DNA of 53,512 bases. Origin: Bacteroidia bacterium (GTDB lineage: Bacteria; Bacteroidota; Bacteroidia; Flavobacteriales; Flavobacteriaceae). A model generated the notes under the pieces. That model had not been told where the DNA came from. It was given only the letters and a program-made list of their open reading frames with translations, and did not search any database. Location: the NCBI GenBank assembly GCA_030430535.1, contig JAUIKY010000022.1:1-53512 (forward strand), read 5' to 3'. The position numbers and the translations under genes are program-made. This document shows, piece by piece, positions 41,735-49,833 of the stretch. Each line of letters opens with the position of its first letter. Within the stretch, counting starts at the first letter, position 1.

Positions 41735-42448
41735 ATGAGGCTTAAAATCTGCGGGATGAAATACCAAGACAATATCGAACAAGTTGCAGCTTTGCAACCC
41801 GATTATCTTGGGTTTATTTTTTACGAAAAATCCGCAAGATGCTTTGATAGTGAGACTATTCCCAACCTTCCAAACACCATAAAAAAAACAGGCGTTTTTG
41901 TAAATGCACCTTTAGAGTTTGTGGTGCATAAAATAAGTCAGCTGGGCCTACAAGCCGTTCAGTTGCATGGTGAAGAGTCTCCAGAATATTGTGACGCCTT
42001 ACGTCATGCTGAACTTGTTTCAGCATCACATAAAAAGGATGAGAACCTGAAACAAGTTCAGGTTGACAAAAAAGTAAAATCTGTTATATCGAGCGCAGTC
42101 GAGATAATCAAAGTATTCTCTATTAAGGACGAATTCAATTTTGAGGTTTTAAAGCCTTTCGAAGACGTGGTCGATTATTTCCTTTTCGATACCAAAGGGA
42201 AACTGCCCGGTGGCAATGGTTACACTTTCAATTGGGACGTTTTAAAAGATTACCCCTCTACTAAACCGTTTTTTTTAAGCGGTGGTATTGGAGTTGATGA
42301 AATAGAAAAAATTAAAAAATTTAATCAAAGTGAAGCATCAAAATATTGCTATGCTTTAGATGTAAATAGTCAATTCGAAATAGAACCCGGATTGAAGCAT
42401 ATTGAATTATTAAAGGAATTTAAAGCTAGTTTGTCATTCCGTACTTGA
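41735..42448 (+). CDS. trpF: Phosphoribosylanthranilate isomerase with an in-frame repeat insertion
   Basis: A 237-residue TIM-barrel isomerase: MRLKICGMKYQDNI (catalytic Cys6 in KICGM), YLGFIFYEKSAR, KTGVFVNAP, QAVQLHGEESPEYC, YFLFDTKGKLPGGNGYTFNW (catalytic Asp in FD.KG) and FFLSGGIG. It is about 30-35 residues longer than usual. The excess, about residues 88-123 after ESPEYCDAL, is encoded by palindromic repeats that remain in frame. The last residues (SLSFRT) are encoded by a further repeat at the 3' end. The catalytic and phosphate-binding motifs are intact, so the protein is likely still active. Confidence 0.94.
   Translation: MRLKICGMKYQDNIEQVAALQPDYLGFIFYEKSARCFDSETIPNLPNTIKKTGVFVNAPLEFVVHKISQLGLQAVQLHGEESPEYCDALRHAELVSASHKKDENLKQVQVDKKVKSVISSAVEIIKVFSIKDEFNFEVLKPFEDVVDYFLFDTKGKLPGGNGYTFNWDVLKDYPSTKPFFLSGGIGVDEIEKIKKFNQSEASKYCYALDVNSQFEIEPGLKHIELLKEFKASLSFRT
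41996..42107 (+). repeat. Two palindromic repeats translated in frame inside trpF
   Basis: TGAACTTGTTTCAG (42010-42023) and its exact complement CTGAAACAAGTTCA (42047-42060) form a 14-bp inverted repeat with a 23-base loop. A second small palindrome, TATCGAGCGCAGTCGAGATA (42087-42106), follows and belongs to the GAGCGCAGTCGA type found between genes elsewhere in this window. Confidence 0.85.
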
Positions 42449-42779
42449 TGCGGAATCCATTATAAACCGAAACTAAAAATAAAAAGATTCCCGTCTTCAC
42501 GGGAATGACAAATAAAAAAGAAACATAAAATTAGTTAAGAATAGAACAAAAACTCAAGTCCCTATTTCCGACCTATTCGGAATTATCAATCTGCAGAAAT
42601 AATGAACGAAGGAATGAAGATGCAAAGCGAAGCTTTAAGCACGAAATTCCGAAAGCGAGTGTTCCGCAGGAATTTCACCAGATTGATTTGATTTTTTGGC
42701 TTGGTCTCTCCTGAGCGTAGTCGAAGGATTTTGTATCAAGACAAAATGAACATAAAAAGATTCCCTCCTTCGAGGGATA
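42433..42779 (+). repeat. Repeat cluster filling the trpF-trpB gap
   Basis: No gene is seen. In order: GTCATTCCGTACTTGATGCG (42433-42452; the repeat runs to 42458 and overlaps the trpF end), GATTCCCGTCTTCACGGGAA (42486-42505, to 42509), a larger element bounded by CAATCTG (42587-42593) and CAGATTG (42679-42685), CTGAGCGTAGTCGAAGG (42711-42727), and GATTCCCTCCTTCGAGGGAT (42759-42778). trpB starts 14 bp further on. Confidence 0.75.
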
Positions 42780-42793
42780 ACAAAACAAATAAT

Positions 42794-43975
42794 ATGAATT
42801 ACAACGTAAACGAAAAAGGCTATTACGGCGAATTTGGAGGGGCATTTATCCCAGAAATGCTATACCCCAATGTGGAAGAATTACGCCAAAAGTACTTAGA
42901 GGTGATGAACGAACCATCTTTCAAGGAAGAGTTCAACCAGCTCCTAAAAGACTACGTGGGGCGCCCATCGCCATTGTATTTTGCAAAACGGCTTTCGAAA
43001 AAATACAACACCAAAATTTATTTGAAGCGCGAAGACTTAAACCACACCGGAGCGCACAAAATAAACAATACCATTGGCCAAATTTTAATGGCCAAACGTT
43101 TGGGCAAAACCCGAATTATTGCCGAAACCGGTGCCGGTCAACACGGTGTGGCCACAGCAACGGTTTGTGCCCTCATGGGATTGGAATGTATCGTGTACAT
43201 GGGTGAAATCGACATTGCTCGCCAAGCCCCCAACGTGGCACGAATGAAAATGCTTGGCGCTAAGGTCATGCCCGCAAAATCGGGTAGCCGGACTTTGAAA
43301 GATGCCACCAACGAAGCCATTCGCGATTGGATCAATAACCCCGTAAACACGCATTATATCATTGGTTCGGCCATTGGCCCACACCCTTATCCTGATATGG
43401 TAACGCGTTTTCAAGCCATTATTTCCGAAGAAATAAAATGGCAACTTAAGGAACACGAAGGGCGCGAAAATCCCGATTACGTTGTGGCCTGCATCGGTGG
43501 GGGAAGTAATGCTGCCGGAACCTACTATCATTACTTACACGAAGAAGATGTGAACATCATCGCTGTGGAAGCCGCGGGTCACGGTGTCGATTCTGGCGAG
43601 AGTGCCGCCACTTCGGTTTTAGGAAAAGAAGGCATCATCCACGGTTGCAAAACACTTTTGATGCAAACGCCCGACGGACAAATCACTGAGCCTTATTCCA
43701 TTTCCGCTGGCTTGGATTACCCTGGTGTTGGCCCTATGCATGCCCATTTAGCAAAAACAGGTCGCGCGGAATTCATGTCCATTACCGATGATGAGGCCAT
43801 GAATGCCGGATTGGAACTTTGTAAACTGGAAGGAATCATTCCAGCTATTGAAAGCTCGCATGCCTTAGCTATTTTCGAACAGAAAACCTTTAAGCCAGAC
43901 GATGTTGTCGTGGTAAGTTTATCGGGGCGCGGCGATAAGGATTTACAGAATTATATTGAGTATTTCGACATATAA
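42794..43975 (+). CDS. trpB: Tryptophan synthase beta chain
   Basis: A 393-residue PLP enzyme condensing indole with serine. I start at 42794 ([18 protein letters not shown]). The upstream ATG at 42701 would add 31 residues translated from intergenic repeats and matching no family. Motifs: [29 protein letters not shown] (PLP lysine in HTGAHK), [59 protein letters not shown] and [10 protein letters not shown]. Full length and intact. A GIY-YIG gene separates it from its partner trpA. Confidence 0.97.
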   Translation: MNYNVNEKGYYGEFGGAFIPEMLYPNVEELRQKYLEVMNEPSFKEEFNQLLKDYVGRPSPLYFAKRLSKKYNTKIYLKREDLNHTGAHKINNTIGQILMAKRLGKTRIIAETGAGQHGVATATVCALMGLECIVYMGEIDIARQAPNVARMKMLGAKVMPAKSGSRTLKDATNEAIRDWINNPVNTHYIIGSAIGPHPYPDMVTRFQAIISEEIKWQLKEHEGRENPDYVVACIGGGSNAAGTYYHYLHEEDVNIIAVEAAGHGVDSGESAATSVLGKEGIIHGCKTLLMQTPDGQITEPYSISAGLDYPGVGPMHAHLAKTGRAEFMSITDDEAMNAGLELCKLEGIIPAIESSHALAIFEQKTFKPDDVVVVSLSGRGDKDLQNYIEYFDI

Positions 43976-43989
43976 TATTTGATTTTGCA

Positions 43990-44007
43990 TTTCCGCGAAG
44001 GCGGAAA
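43990..44007 (+). repeat. Palindrome between trpB and the GIY-YIG gene
   Basis: TTTCCGC (43990-43996) and GCGGAAA (44001-44007) with a GAAG loop, 13 bp before the GIY-YIG start codon. Same general type as the GATTCCCGC...GCGGGAATGAC repeats. Confidence 0.65.
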
Positions 44008-44020
44008 TCTTTCGAAATTT

Positions 44021-44305
44021 ATGGACATCCATTATGTTTACATATTAACAAATAAAAACCATACCGTTTTATATGTGGGGCGTTCCAAACAATTAAAACA
44101 ACGGTTAAAACAGCACACTATAAACAGTAGCAGATCTTTTACTGGAAAATATAATGTAACCAAACTTGTTTATTTTGAAACAACAAAATATGTAAACAAT
44201 TCTATAAAACGAAAAAGACAAATAAAAAAATGGAACAGAGACTGGAAAGTCAACCTTATTAATAGTTTAAACCCAGACTGGAAAGATCTCTCAGAATATA
44301 TTTAA
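44021..44305 (+). CDS. GIY-YIG domain protein inserted in the trp operon
   Basis: A 94-residue protein made of little more than a GIY-YIG nuclease domain (UPF0213-like). I start at 44021 (MDIHYVYILTNKNHTVLYVG), since the in-frame ATG at 43979 lies before and within a repeat. The motif pair reads VYI...YVG in place of GIY...YIG. It continues with GRSKQLKQRLKQH (catalytic arginine region), FTGKYNVTKLVYFE and IKRKRQIKKWNRDWKVNLI. Such small proteins are frequent in Flavobacteriia; their role is unknown. It sits between trpB and trpA with a palindromic repeat on each side. It is probably a passenger in the operon and not part of tryptophan synthesis. Confidence 0.88.
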   Translation: MDIHYVYILTNKNHTVLYVGRSKQLKQRLKQHTINSSRSFTGKYNVTKLVYFETTKYVNNSIKRKRQIKKWNRDWKVNLINSLNPDWKDLSEYI

Positions 44306-44319
44306 TTCAAAATTAAAAA

Positions 44320-44343
44320 GATTCCCTCCTGCGAGGGAATGAA
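44320..44343 (+). repeat. Palindrome between the GIY-YIG gene and trpA
   Basis: GATTCCCTCCTGCGAGGGAA (44320-44339) has the stem ATTCCCTC/GAGGGAAT and continues into TGA. It is nearly identical to the repeat at 42759-42779 before trpB. It ends 16 bp before the trpA start codon chosen here. Confidence 0.75.
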
Positions 44344-44359
44344 AAAACATTCATTTTCA

Positions 44360-45124
44360 ATGAACAGAATAAACCAAAAATTAGCAGAAAACAAAAAGTT
44401 ACTTTCTATATATTTCACAGCAGGTTATCCTAATTTAAACGATACCGTTTCCATCATTCAGGATTTGGAAAAAAACGGTGTGGACATGATTGAAATCGGC
44501 TTGCCATTTAGCGACCCACTAGCCGATGGCCCAACAATCCAAGAAAGTTCTACGGCGGCCTTAAAAAATGGCATGACCACCGAAACGCTTTTTAATCAGT
44601 TGAAAGACATCCGAAAAACGGTTGAAATCCCATTAATCATCATGGGTTATTTCAACCCGATGCTACAATATGGTGTGGAGGCATTTTGCAAGAAATGTGA
44701 GGAATTGGGCATTGACGGATTGATTATTCCAGATTTACCTGTTGATGTGTACCACGAAGAATACCAAGCTATTTTTGAAAAATACGGCTTGATCAATGTG
44801 TTTTTAATAACGCCACAAACTTCAGATGAACGCATCCGATATATCGATTCTATTTCCAATGGATTCATTTACATGGTGAGCAGCGCCAGTACAACGGGTG
44901 CCAAAACGGGTTTTGGCGACGAACAAACCCAATATTTTGAGCGCATTGCTAAAATGGATTTAAAAAACCCACAGGTTATCGGGTTTGGCATCAGTAATAA
45001 CGAGACGTTTAACGCCGCAACCAAGTACGCCAAAGGTGCCATTATTGGTAGTGCTTTTGTTAAGCATTTAACCACTAACGGCAACAAGCAAATAGACCAA
45101 TTTGTAAAATCGATATTGGGCTAA
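44360..45124 (+). CDS. trpA: Tryptophan synthase alpha chain
   Basis: A 254-residue TIM-barrel enzyme releasing indole from indole-3-glycerol phosphate. The start is placed at 44360 (MNRINQKLAENKKLLSIYFTAGYP); the ATG at 44339 belongs to the upstream repeat. Motifs: YFTAGYPNLNDT, VDMIEIGLPFSDPLADGPTIQ (catalytic Glu), LGIDGLIIPDLPVD (catalytic Asp), VSSASTTGAKTGF and VIGFGISNNETF. It follows the GIY-YIG gene and is followed 12 bp later by an NADH dehydrogenase-like gene. Confidence 0.96.
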   Translation: MNRINQKLAENKKLLSIYFTAGYPNLNDTVSIIQDLEKNGVDMIEIGLPFSDPLADGPTIQESSTAALKNGMTTETLFNQLKDIRKTVEIPLIIMGYFNPMLQYGVEAFCKKCEELGIDGLIIPDLPVDVYHEEYQAIFEKYGLINVFLITPQTSDERIRYIDSISNGFIYMVSSASTTGAKTGFGDEQTQYFERIAKMDLKNPQVIGFGISNNETFNAATKYAKGAIIGSAFVKHLTTNGNKQIDQFVKSILG

Positions 45125-45136
45125 ACTGAAAATAGA

Positions 45137-46411
45137 ATGACACCTCCAGAAAGAATTATAATCATTGGTGCTGGTTTTGCCGGTTTAAGACTTGCGCAGG
45201 AATTGATAAACCATCCCAATTACGAAGTCTATCTTTTAGATAAACAAAACTACCATCAGTTCCAGCCACTGATGTACCAAGTGGCTTCGGCAAGATTGGA
45301 ACCCGCCAGTATTTCTTTTCCGCTTCGTAAAGTTTTTCAAAAGGCAAAAAACGTCCGCATTCGGATTACCAAAGTTTCCAAAATAAATTTGGAAGAAAAA
45401 TTTGTTAGCACCCCAATCGGCGATTTTACTTATGACCATTTAGTGATTTCCATAGGCTGTACCACCAATTACTTCGGAAATAAAAACCTGAAGAAATTTG
45501 CCTACCCCATGAAAACCATTCCTGAAGCCATTCAATTGCGCAACAGGATTTTACAAACCTTTGAAGACGCTTTAAACACTACCAATCCCGAAAAACTTCA
45601 AGCTCTATTGAATTTTGTTATTGTGGGTGGAGGTCCAACAGGTGTTGAGTTAGCCGGAGCTTTGGCCGAAATGAAACGCAATATTTTGCCCAAGGATTAC
45701 CCGGATAAGGATTTTTCGAAATTGACCATCTATCTTCTGGAAGGTACCGCAAACACCTTGAGCCCTATGAGTGATGGCTCTCAAAAAATGTCGAAGAAAT
45801 ATCTGGAAGATTTAGGGGTTATTGTTAAAACCAGCACTTTAGTGAGCGATTACGACGGCTATACGGTAACCCTAAACTCTGGCGAGACCATTAATTCAAA
45901 AAACGTGATTTGGGCCGCTGGGGTTACCGGAAACATCATTGAAGGTTTTCCAGAAAGCTGCATAACCAGAGGCAACAGACTTATTGTAGACCGGCACAGT
46001 CACGTGAATGGGCTGAACCAAGTTTATGCCCTTGGCGACATAGCCTATATGGAAACGCCCAACTACCCCACTGGCCATCCGCAGGTGGCAGGCGTGGCCC
46101 TTCAGCAAGCTTCGCTTTTGGCAAAAAATTTCAAAAATCTAAAAAAATCCAAATCCTTAAAAAACTTTGAATATGTTGATAAAGGTTCGATGGCTACTAT
46201 TGGAAAACGAAAGGCTGTAGTAGATTTGCCCAAATTAAGTTTTCAAGGCCGGTTAGCTTGGTTTACCTGGATGTTTATCCACCTTATGCTTATTTTAAGT
46301 ATTAAAAACAAACTGCTCATTTTCATGAATTGGATGATCAGTTATTTTAATAACGACAGTACATTAAGGATTATAATGAAACCTGTAGCCACACGGGTAA
46401 AAACTAAATAA
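45137..46411 (+). CDS. ndh: Type II NADH dehydrogenase-like FAD oxidoreductase
   Basis: A 424-residue two-dinucleotide-fold flavoprotein. FAD motif: IIIIGAGFAGLRLAQEL near residue 7. NADH motif: VIVGGGPTGVELAGALAEMKR near 162. YALGDIAYMETPNYPTGHPQVAGVALQQ provides the second FAD contact. The C-terminal region is hydrophobic (LAWFTWMFIHLMLILSI; LLIFMNWMISYF), as in membrane-attached NDH-2. It passes electrons from NADH to quinone without pumping protons. It is 12 bp after trpA and probably cotranscribed with trp, though no functional link is evident. Confidence 0.93.
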   Translation: MTPPERIIIIGAGFAGLRLAQELINHPNYEVYLLDKQNYHQFQPLMYQVASARLEPASISFPLRKVFQKAKNVRIRITKVSKINLEEKFVSTPIGDFTYDHLVISIGCTTNYFGNKNLKKFAYPMKTIPEAIQLRNRILQTFEDALNTTNPEKLQALLNFVIVGGGPTGVELAGALAEMKRNILPKDYPDKDFSKLTIYLLEGTANTLSPMSDGSQKMSKKYLEDLGVIVKTSTLVSDYDGYTVTLNSGETINSKNVIWAAGVTGNIIEGFPESCITRGNRLIVDRHSHVNGLNQVYALGDIAYMETPNYPTGHPQVAGVALQQASLLAKNFKNLKKSKSLKNFEYVDKGSMATIGKRKAVVDLPKLSFQGRLAWFTWMFIHLMLILSIKNKLLIFMNWMISYFNNDSTLRIIMKPVATRVKTK

Positions 46412-46556
46412 TTTGTTTTTGATATAATTCAAGAGCATCAAGTTCTTGTTTTCCATGGTTCTTTTAACAAAAATGCTTCTGGTTTTAAGATACTTTTAAT
46501 AGAATTTTGATTCCTTTTTCCTATATTATTATTGAATCAAAAAAATAAAGAATATT

Positions 46557-46700
46557 ATGGGAGTTATAAAAGATAAAAAGAAATTTAAAAGAACTAAAGA
46601 ACAGAAAAATCCATTAAATCCGAGTGGTGATATCGATCAAGATAGAAACCAGTTTGATATTGATGAGAAAACAATAAAAAAACAACAAAACAAAAAATAA
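46557..46700 (+). CDS. Small, highly charged ORF (47 residues)
   Basis: An ORF starting MGVIKDKKKFKRTKEQ and ending in a Lys/Gln-rich tail, with no cysteine, signal peptide or membrane segment. The composition (many Lys, Asp and Gln) and an AT-rich upstream region suit a short cytosolic protein. A terminator follows 30 bp later. I do not recognise a family. It may be a real small protein, but coding status rests only on the ORF, its position and the terminator. Confidence 0.5.
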   Translation: MGVIKDKKKFKRTKEQKNPLNPSGDIDQDRNQFDIDEKTIKKQQNKK

Positions 46701-46729
46701 ACACCATTTGTGTTTATTGACTAAAAAAC

Positions 46730-46764
46730 AATAACCTATTCGGTAAACGAGTAGGTTATTTTAT
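46730..46764. terminator. Terminator after the small ORF
   Basis: AATAACCTATTCG (46730-46742) pairs with CGAGTAGGTTATT (46748-46760), with one wobble and a GTAAA loop. It is flanked by T on the right and A on the left. It separates the small ORF from trmL. Confidence 0.85.
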
Positions 46765-46790
46765 ATTTACAGCTTTTTAAACGCAATAAT

Positions 46791-47240
46791 ATGTCCTTAA
46801 ACATTGTTTTAGTTGAACCCGAAATACCCAACAACACCGGAAACATTGGTCGGTTGGCCTTGGCTTCAGGCTCAAACTTGCACCTTGTAAAACCTTTTGG
46901 TTTTGAAATAAACGATACCCGATTAAAACGTGCCGGATTGGATTATTGGCCGCATGTAAACATTACGTATTACGATAGTATCGACGATTTTTTCAGAATT
47001 AATGCCGATAAAAACATGGTGTTTCTTTCCAGCCACGGGACAAAGGACCACTGGGACATCCCTTTTGAAGACGATTTATTTTTAATCTTCGGAAAGGAAT
47101 CGGTTGGGCTTCCAAAATCCATCACAGAAAAAAACACCGATAAATTATTTAAAATCCCGCTTTACAGTCCGCATATTAGAAGTCTCAATTTGGCCAATGC
47201 CGTGAGTATTGTAATTTATGAGGGACTAAAACACATATAA
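46791..47240 (+). CDS. trmL: tRNA (cytidine/uridine-34-2'-O)-methyltransferase
   Basis: A 149-residue SPOUT-class (SpoU) methyltransferase that methylates the wobble ribose of tRNA-Leu. Motifs: LVEPEIPNNTGNIGRLALASGSNLHLVKPFGF (SpoU motif 1), LKRAGLDYW, LIFGKESVGLP (motif 2) and PLYSPHIRSLNLANAVSIVIYEGL (motif 3). The length equals single-domain TrmL. Confidence 0.95.
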   Translation: MSLNIVLVEPEIPNNTGNIGRLALASGSNLHLVKPFGFEINDTRLKRAGLDYWPHVNITYYDSIDDFFRINADKNMVFLSSHGTKDHWDIPFEDDLFLIFGKESVGLPKSITEKNTDKLFKIPLYSPHIRSLNLANAVSIVIYEGLKHI

Positions 47241-47336
47241 ATTCTTTGCGCTGAATTTCAATCATTTGCAATTCAAGTAACACAATTTTCATGAATTCTT
47301 AGTACAATATTCCTTAACCTATTCGATGCTTCATCA

Positions 47337-47344
47337 TATATTTG
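47337..47344 (+). promoter_or_regulatory. -7 box of the PL1 lyase promoter
   Basis: TATATTTG is a perfect TAnnTTTG box 22 bp before the start codon. No clear -33 TTG is present and there is no TGTAATCGATTACG operator here, unlike the other pectin genes. Confidence 0.5.
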
Positions 47345-47366
47345 TTAACCAACTAAACCATTAAAT

Positions 47367-49253
47367 ATGATGAAAAAACAACTATTACTATTAGCTTTTA
47401 TTAGCCTATTCTCCATTCATTTTAACCCAGCATTTGCCCAACCTAATTTCGATTTGGTTGGTTTTGCTACTGAAAATGGTGGTACTACTGGAGGGCAATC
47501 AGGATCTACCGTTACGGCCAGTAACTTTACCGAACTTAAAACCTACGCCGAAAGTGCCACACCTTATGTAATCATGGTAAACGGTACGATTGACAACGGC
47601 CCCGATGGCGGCCGCATAAGTATTGCTTCAAACAAATCCATTATTGGTACTGGCAATGACGCTTTTTTAAACGGTATCGGGCTCGAAATAAAAAACAATA
47701 ACAACGTAATCATTCAAAATTTAAGAATATCTCTAATTGGTGTCACAACCAGAACAGACAAGGCTGGGGTGTATTCTTCTACCGGTGATAACGGTCAGCC
47801 TCAAATTTTGGTAAATGGTGGCGATTGCATTTCCATAAACGGAAATTCAACCAACATATGGATCGACCACTGCGAGATATTCTCAGAAGACCCCGATGTA
47901 CAGACCAACAAAGATTTATACGACGGACTTATTGACATAAAAAATAATTCGGGTTTTATAACCATTTCTTGGTGTTACCTGCATGACCATCACAAAGGTG
48001 GTTTAGTGGGCGCAAGCGATAGCGATTTGTGGGAAGACAGAAAGATAACCATGCACCACAACCACTACAACAAAGTAAAACTGCGTGTACCCATGTATCG
48101 TGGTTCAACGGGGCACTTTTTCAACAACTATATTTTAGGAGCTCAAGACGCCACTGAAATTAGAGCCAATACCTGTGTGCGTGTTGAAAAAAACTATTAC
48201 GAAGCGCTACACTATGCTATTTATACCCCGTCTGATTCGCCCGGACAAACCGAACGCATCGACAATATTATTGTAAGCCAAGCTTCACGTCCGTTTCCAG
48301 CCGATTGTGTGGCCGACATTCCTTATGATTATTCAGCAGTGCTTACCACAAACACCGCCGACGTAAAAACCATCGTACCGCAATATGCTGGTGTTGGAAA
48401 AATGGGCGACGATTGCAACGGTGATTATTTAGGTTCGGCGTACATTGACGACTGCGATACCTGTGTTGGTGGCAATACCGGATTGGTAGCTTGCGAACTG
48501 GATTGCAATGGCGATGCCAATGGCACAGCTGAAATAGATGGTTGCGGCGTATGTGCTGGCGGAAATACGGGTGTTACACCCTGCGATGACGATTGCTCTT
48601 GGGTAGAATACCAAGCCGAAGACGGCACCATGAGCTCCGGCAGTGTGGATTCCAATAACGAAGGATTTACCGGAACCGGGTTTGTTAACACAGACAATAA
48701 CGCTGGCGAATGGTGGGAACGCACCGTTAACGTAACAACTACAGGCACCTATAACGTAAGGTTTAGATATGCCAATGGTAGCACCGACCGCCCTATGAGC
48801 GTAAGTGTAAACAGCACAGAGCAGATTAGCAACCTCAGCTTTCCGAATACGGGAACTTGGACCACTTGGGGTTATGCCCAATTTTCTTTAAACCTAAATG
48901 CAGGCAGTAATACGCTACGCTTTACTGCACTTGGTGGTTCTGGTGCAGCGAATTTAGACCGTATTGATGTGTGTTCAGGGGAAGCTTTATCGGTTTCAAA
49001 ATCGGATTTAGAATCTTTGGTGCAACTTTACCCCAACCCTGTAAAAAACACTTTAACCGTAACACTTAAGGACAGTTTTGAAAACAATACTTCCATCCAA
49101 TTGTATGACAGTCTGGGAAAATCTGTTTTAAGTGATTATCGAGTGGTTTCGGGACAAGCCGTATTACAACTTCAAAACCTGGATGCAGGATTGTATTTTG
49201 TAAAAGTTAGCAACGGCGAACAAACCATTGTGAAGCGTATTGCCAAACAATAA
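47367..49253 (+). CDS. T9SS-secreted modular pectate lyase (PL1) with carbohydrate-binding module
   Basis: A 628-residue secreted enzyme. Signal peptide 1-24 (ends PAFAQ). A family 1 pectate lyase catalytic domain covers about 25-340: KSIIGTG, STNIWIDHCEIFSED, DGLIDIKNNSGFITISWCYLHDHHKGGLVG (Ca-binding Asp residues) and HHNHYNKVKLRVPMYRGSTGHFFNNY with Arg240 as likely base. Two cysteine-rich DCNG...ID.C..C.GGNTG repeats (349-410) form a linker. A CBM6/35-like module follows (411-540; VEYQAEDGTM...LDRIDVC). A T9SS sorting domain closes the protein (LVQLYPNPVKNTLTV...GLYFVKVSNGEQTIVKRI). It lies far from the pectin block and lacks that block's operator. The start may be 47367 or 47370. Confidence 0.93.
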   Translation: MMKKQLLLLAFISLFSIHFNPAFAQPNFDLVGFATENGGTTGGQSGSTVTASNFTELKTYAESATPYVIMVNGTIDNGPDGGRISIASNKSIIGTGNDAFLNGIGLEIKNNNNVIIQNLRISLIGVTTRTDKAGVYSSTGDNGQPQILVNGGDCISINGNSTNIWIDHCEIFSEDPDVQTNKDLYDGLIDIKNNSGFITISWCYLHDHHKGGLVGASDSDLWEDRKITMHHNHYNKVKLRVPMYRGSTGHFFNNYILGAQDATEIRANTCVRVEKNYYEALHYAIYTPSDSPGQTERIDNIIVSQASRPFPADCVADIPYDYSAVLTTNTADVKTIVPQYAGVGKMGDDCNGDYLGSAYIDDCDTCVGGNTGLVACELDCNGDANGTAEIDGCGVCAGGNTGVTPCDDDCSWVEYQAEDGTMSSGSVDSNNEGFTGTGFVNTDNNAGEWWERTVNVTTTGTYNVRFRYANGSTDRPMSVSVNSTEQISNLSFPNTGTWTTWGYAQFSLNLNAGSNTLRFTALGGSGAANLDRIDVCSGEALSVSKSDLESLVQLYPNPVKNTLTVTLKDSFENNTSIQLYDSLGKSVLSDYRVVSGQAVLQLQNLDAGLYFVKVSNGEQTIVKRIAKQ

Positions 49254-49559
49254 ACACACTATTGAAACGAGGTATGGAAAGGATTTAAGAGCGTCGTCAT
49301 TGTATCCTGAAAAACCTTTTAGGGTAAGCTGCCGAAAAAAAAGATGTGTGACTTTTATTTAAAAAAGTCTGTTTTTATTACTATAAAGCTGAAAGACAAT
49401 AGAGTGTCATTCCGAACGAAGCATGAGGAGGAATCGTATAATTATGGGATTTCTCCTCGGTCGTTCCTCCCTCCTTCGAAATGACAACGCTCTCAATTCT
49501 ATACTATTACCTAACATTGAAAACAGAAAAACACAGGCAAATTCCAGACCTCGTTTCTT
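49254..49559. repeat. Gap with a long imperfect palindromic repeat
   Basis: No gene is seen between the PL1 gene and the VF530 gene. The segment 49406-49485 opens with GTCATTCCGAACGAAG and closes with CCTTCGAAATGAC. The interior GAGGAGGAATC and GATTTCTCCTC can pair, so the whole folds into one long hairpin related to the repeats in the trp operon. The rest shows no clear signal. Confidence 0.6.
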
Positions 49560-49784
49560 CTATTTCCTGTTTTTAAGCATATTTAAATACATAGCTTCTA
49601 CTTTGGTACGCGCCCAAGGCGTTCTACGTAAAAACTTTAAACTCGATGTCACTGAAGGGTTATTGGTAAAACACTTAATGTTTATGGTATAGCCCATGTA
49701 TTCCCAACCGTAATGCGCCACCAGTTCGTTGATAATTTGTTCCAGTTTTACACCGTGCAGCGGATTATTGGGTTGCGATTCCAT
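49560..49784 (-). CDS. VF530-family (DUF2132) DNA-binding-like protein
   Basis: A 74-residue protein matching the VF530 family: [62 protein letters not shown]. The pattern NPLHGV..E.I...L...YGW, CF..NPS..SSL.FLR.TPWAR.KVE.LY is diagnostic. It is annotated as DNA-binding on structural grounds; its function is unknown. It lies downstream of the helicase gene on the same strand, separated by repeats. Confidence 0.93.
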   Translation of the reverse strand: MESQPNNPLHGVKLEQIINELVAHYGWEYMGYTINIKCFTNNPSVTSSLKFLRRTPWARTKVEAMYLNMLKNRK

Positions 49785-49833
49785 TTACCAGATTTTTGAT
49801 TTTGTCGAGGTTGCCTAAAAAGTAATCAATTAA

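Noticed and set aside
42701-42793. Upstream in-frame ATG extending TrpB by 31 residues
   Set aside because: The extension is a translation of intergenic repeats (VSPERSRRI..., FPPSRDNK) and TrpB begins normally at [16 protein letters not shown].
39719-44343. CRISPR array in the trp region
   Set aside because: The repeats are of different types, irregularly spaced, lie between genes and have no uniform spacers or cas genes nearby.
49423-49692. An 89-codon plus-strand ORF across the gap and the VF530 gene
   Set aside because: It reads through a palindromic repeat and then antisense to a clearly recognisable VF530 protein.
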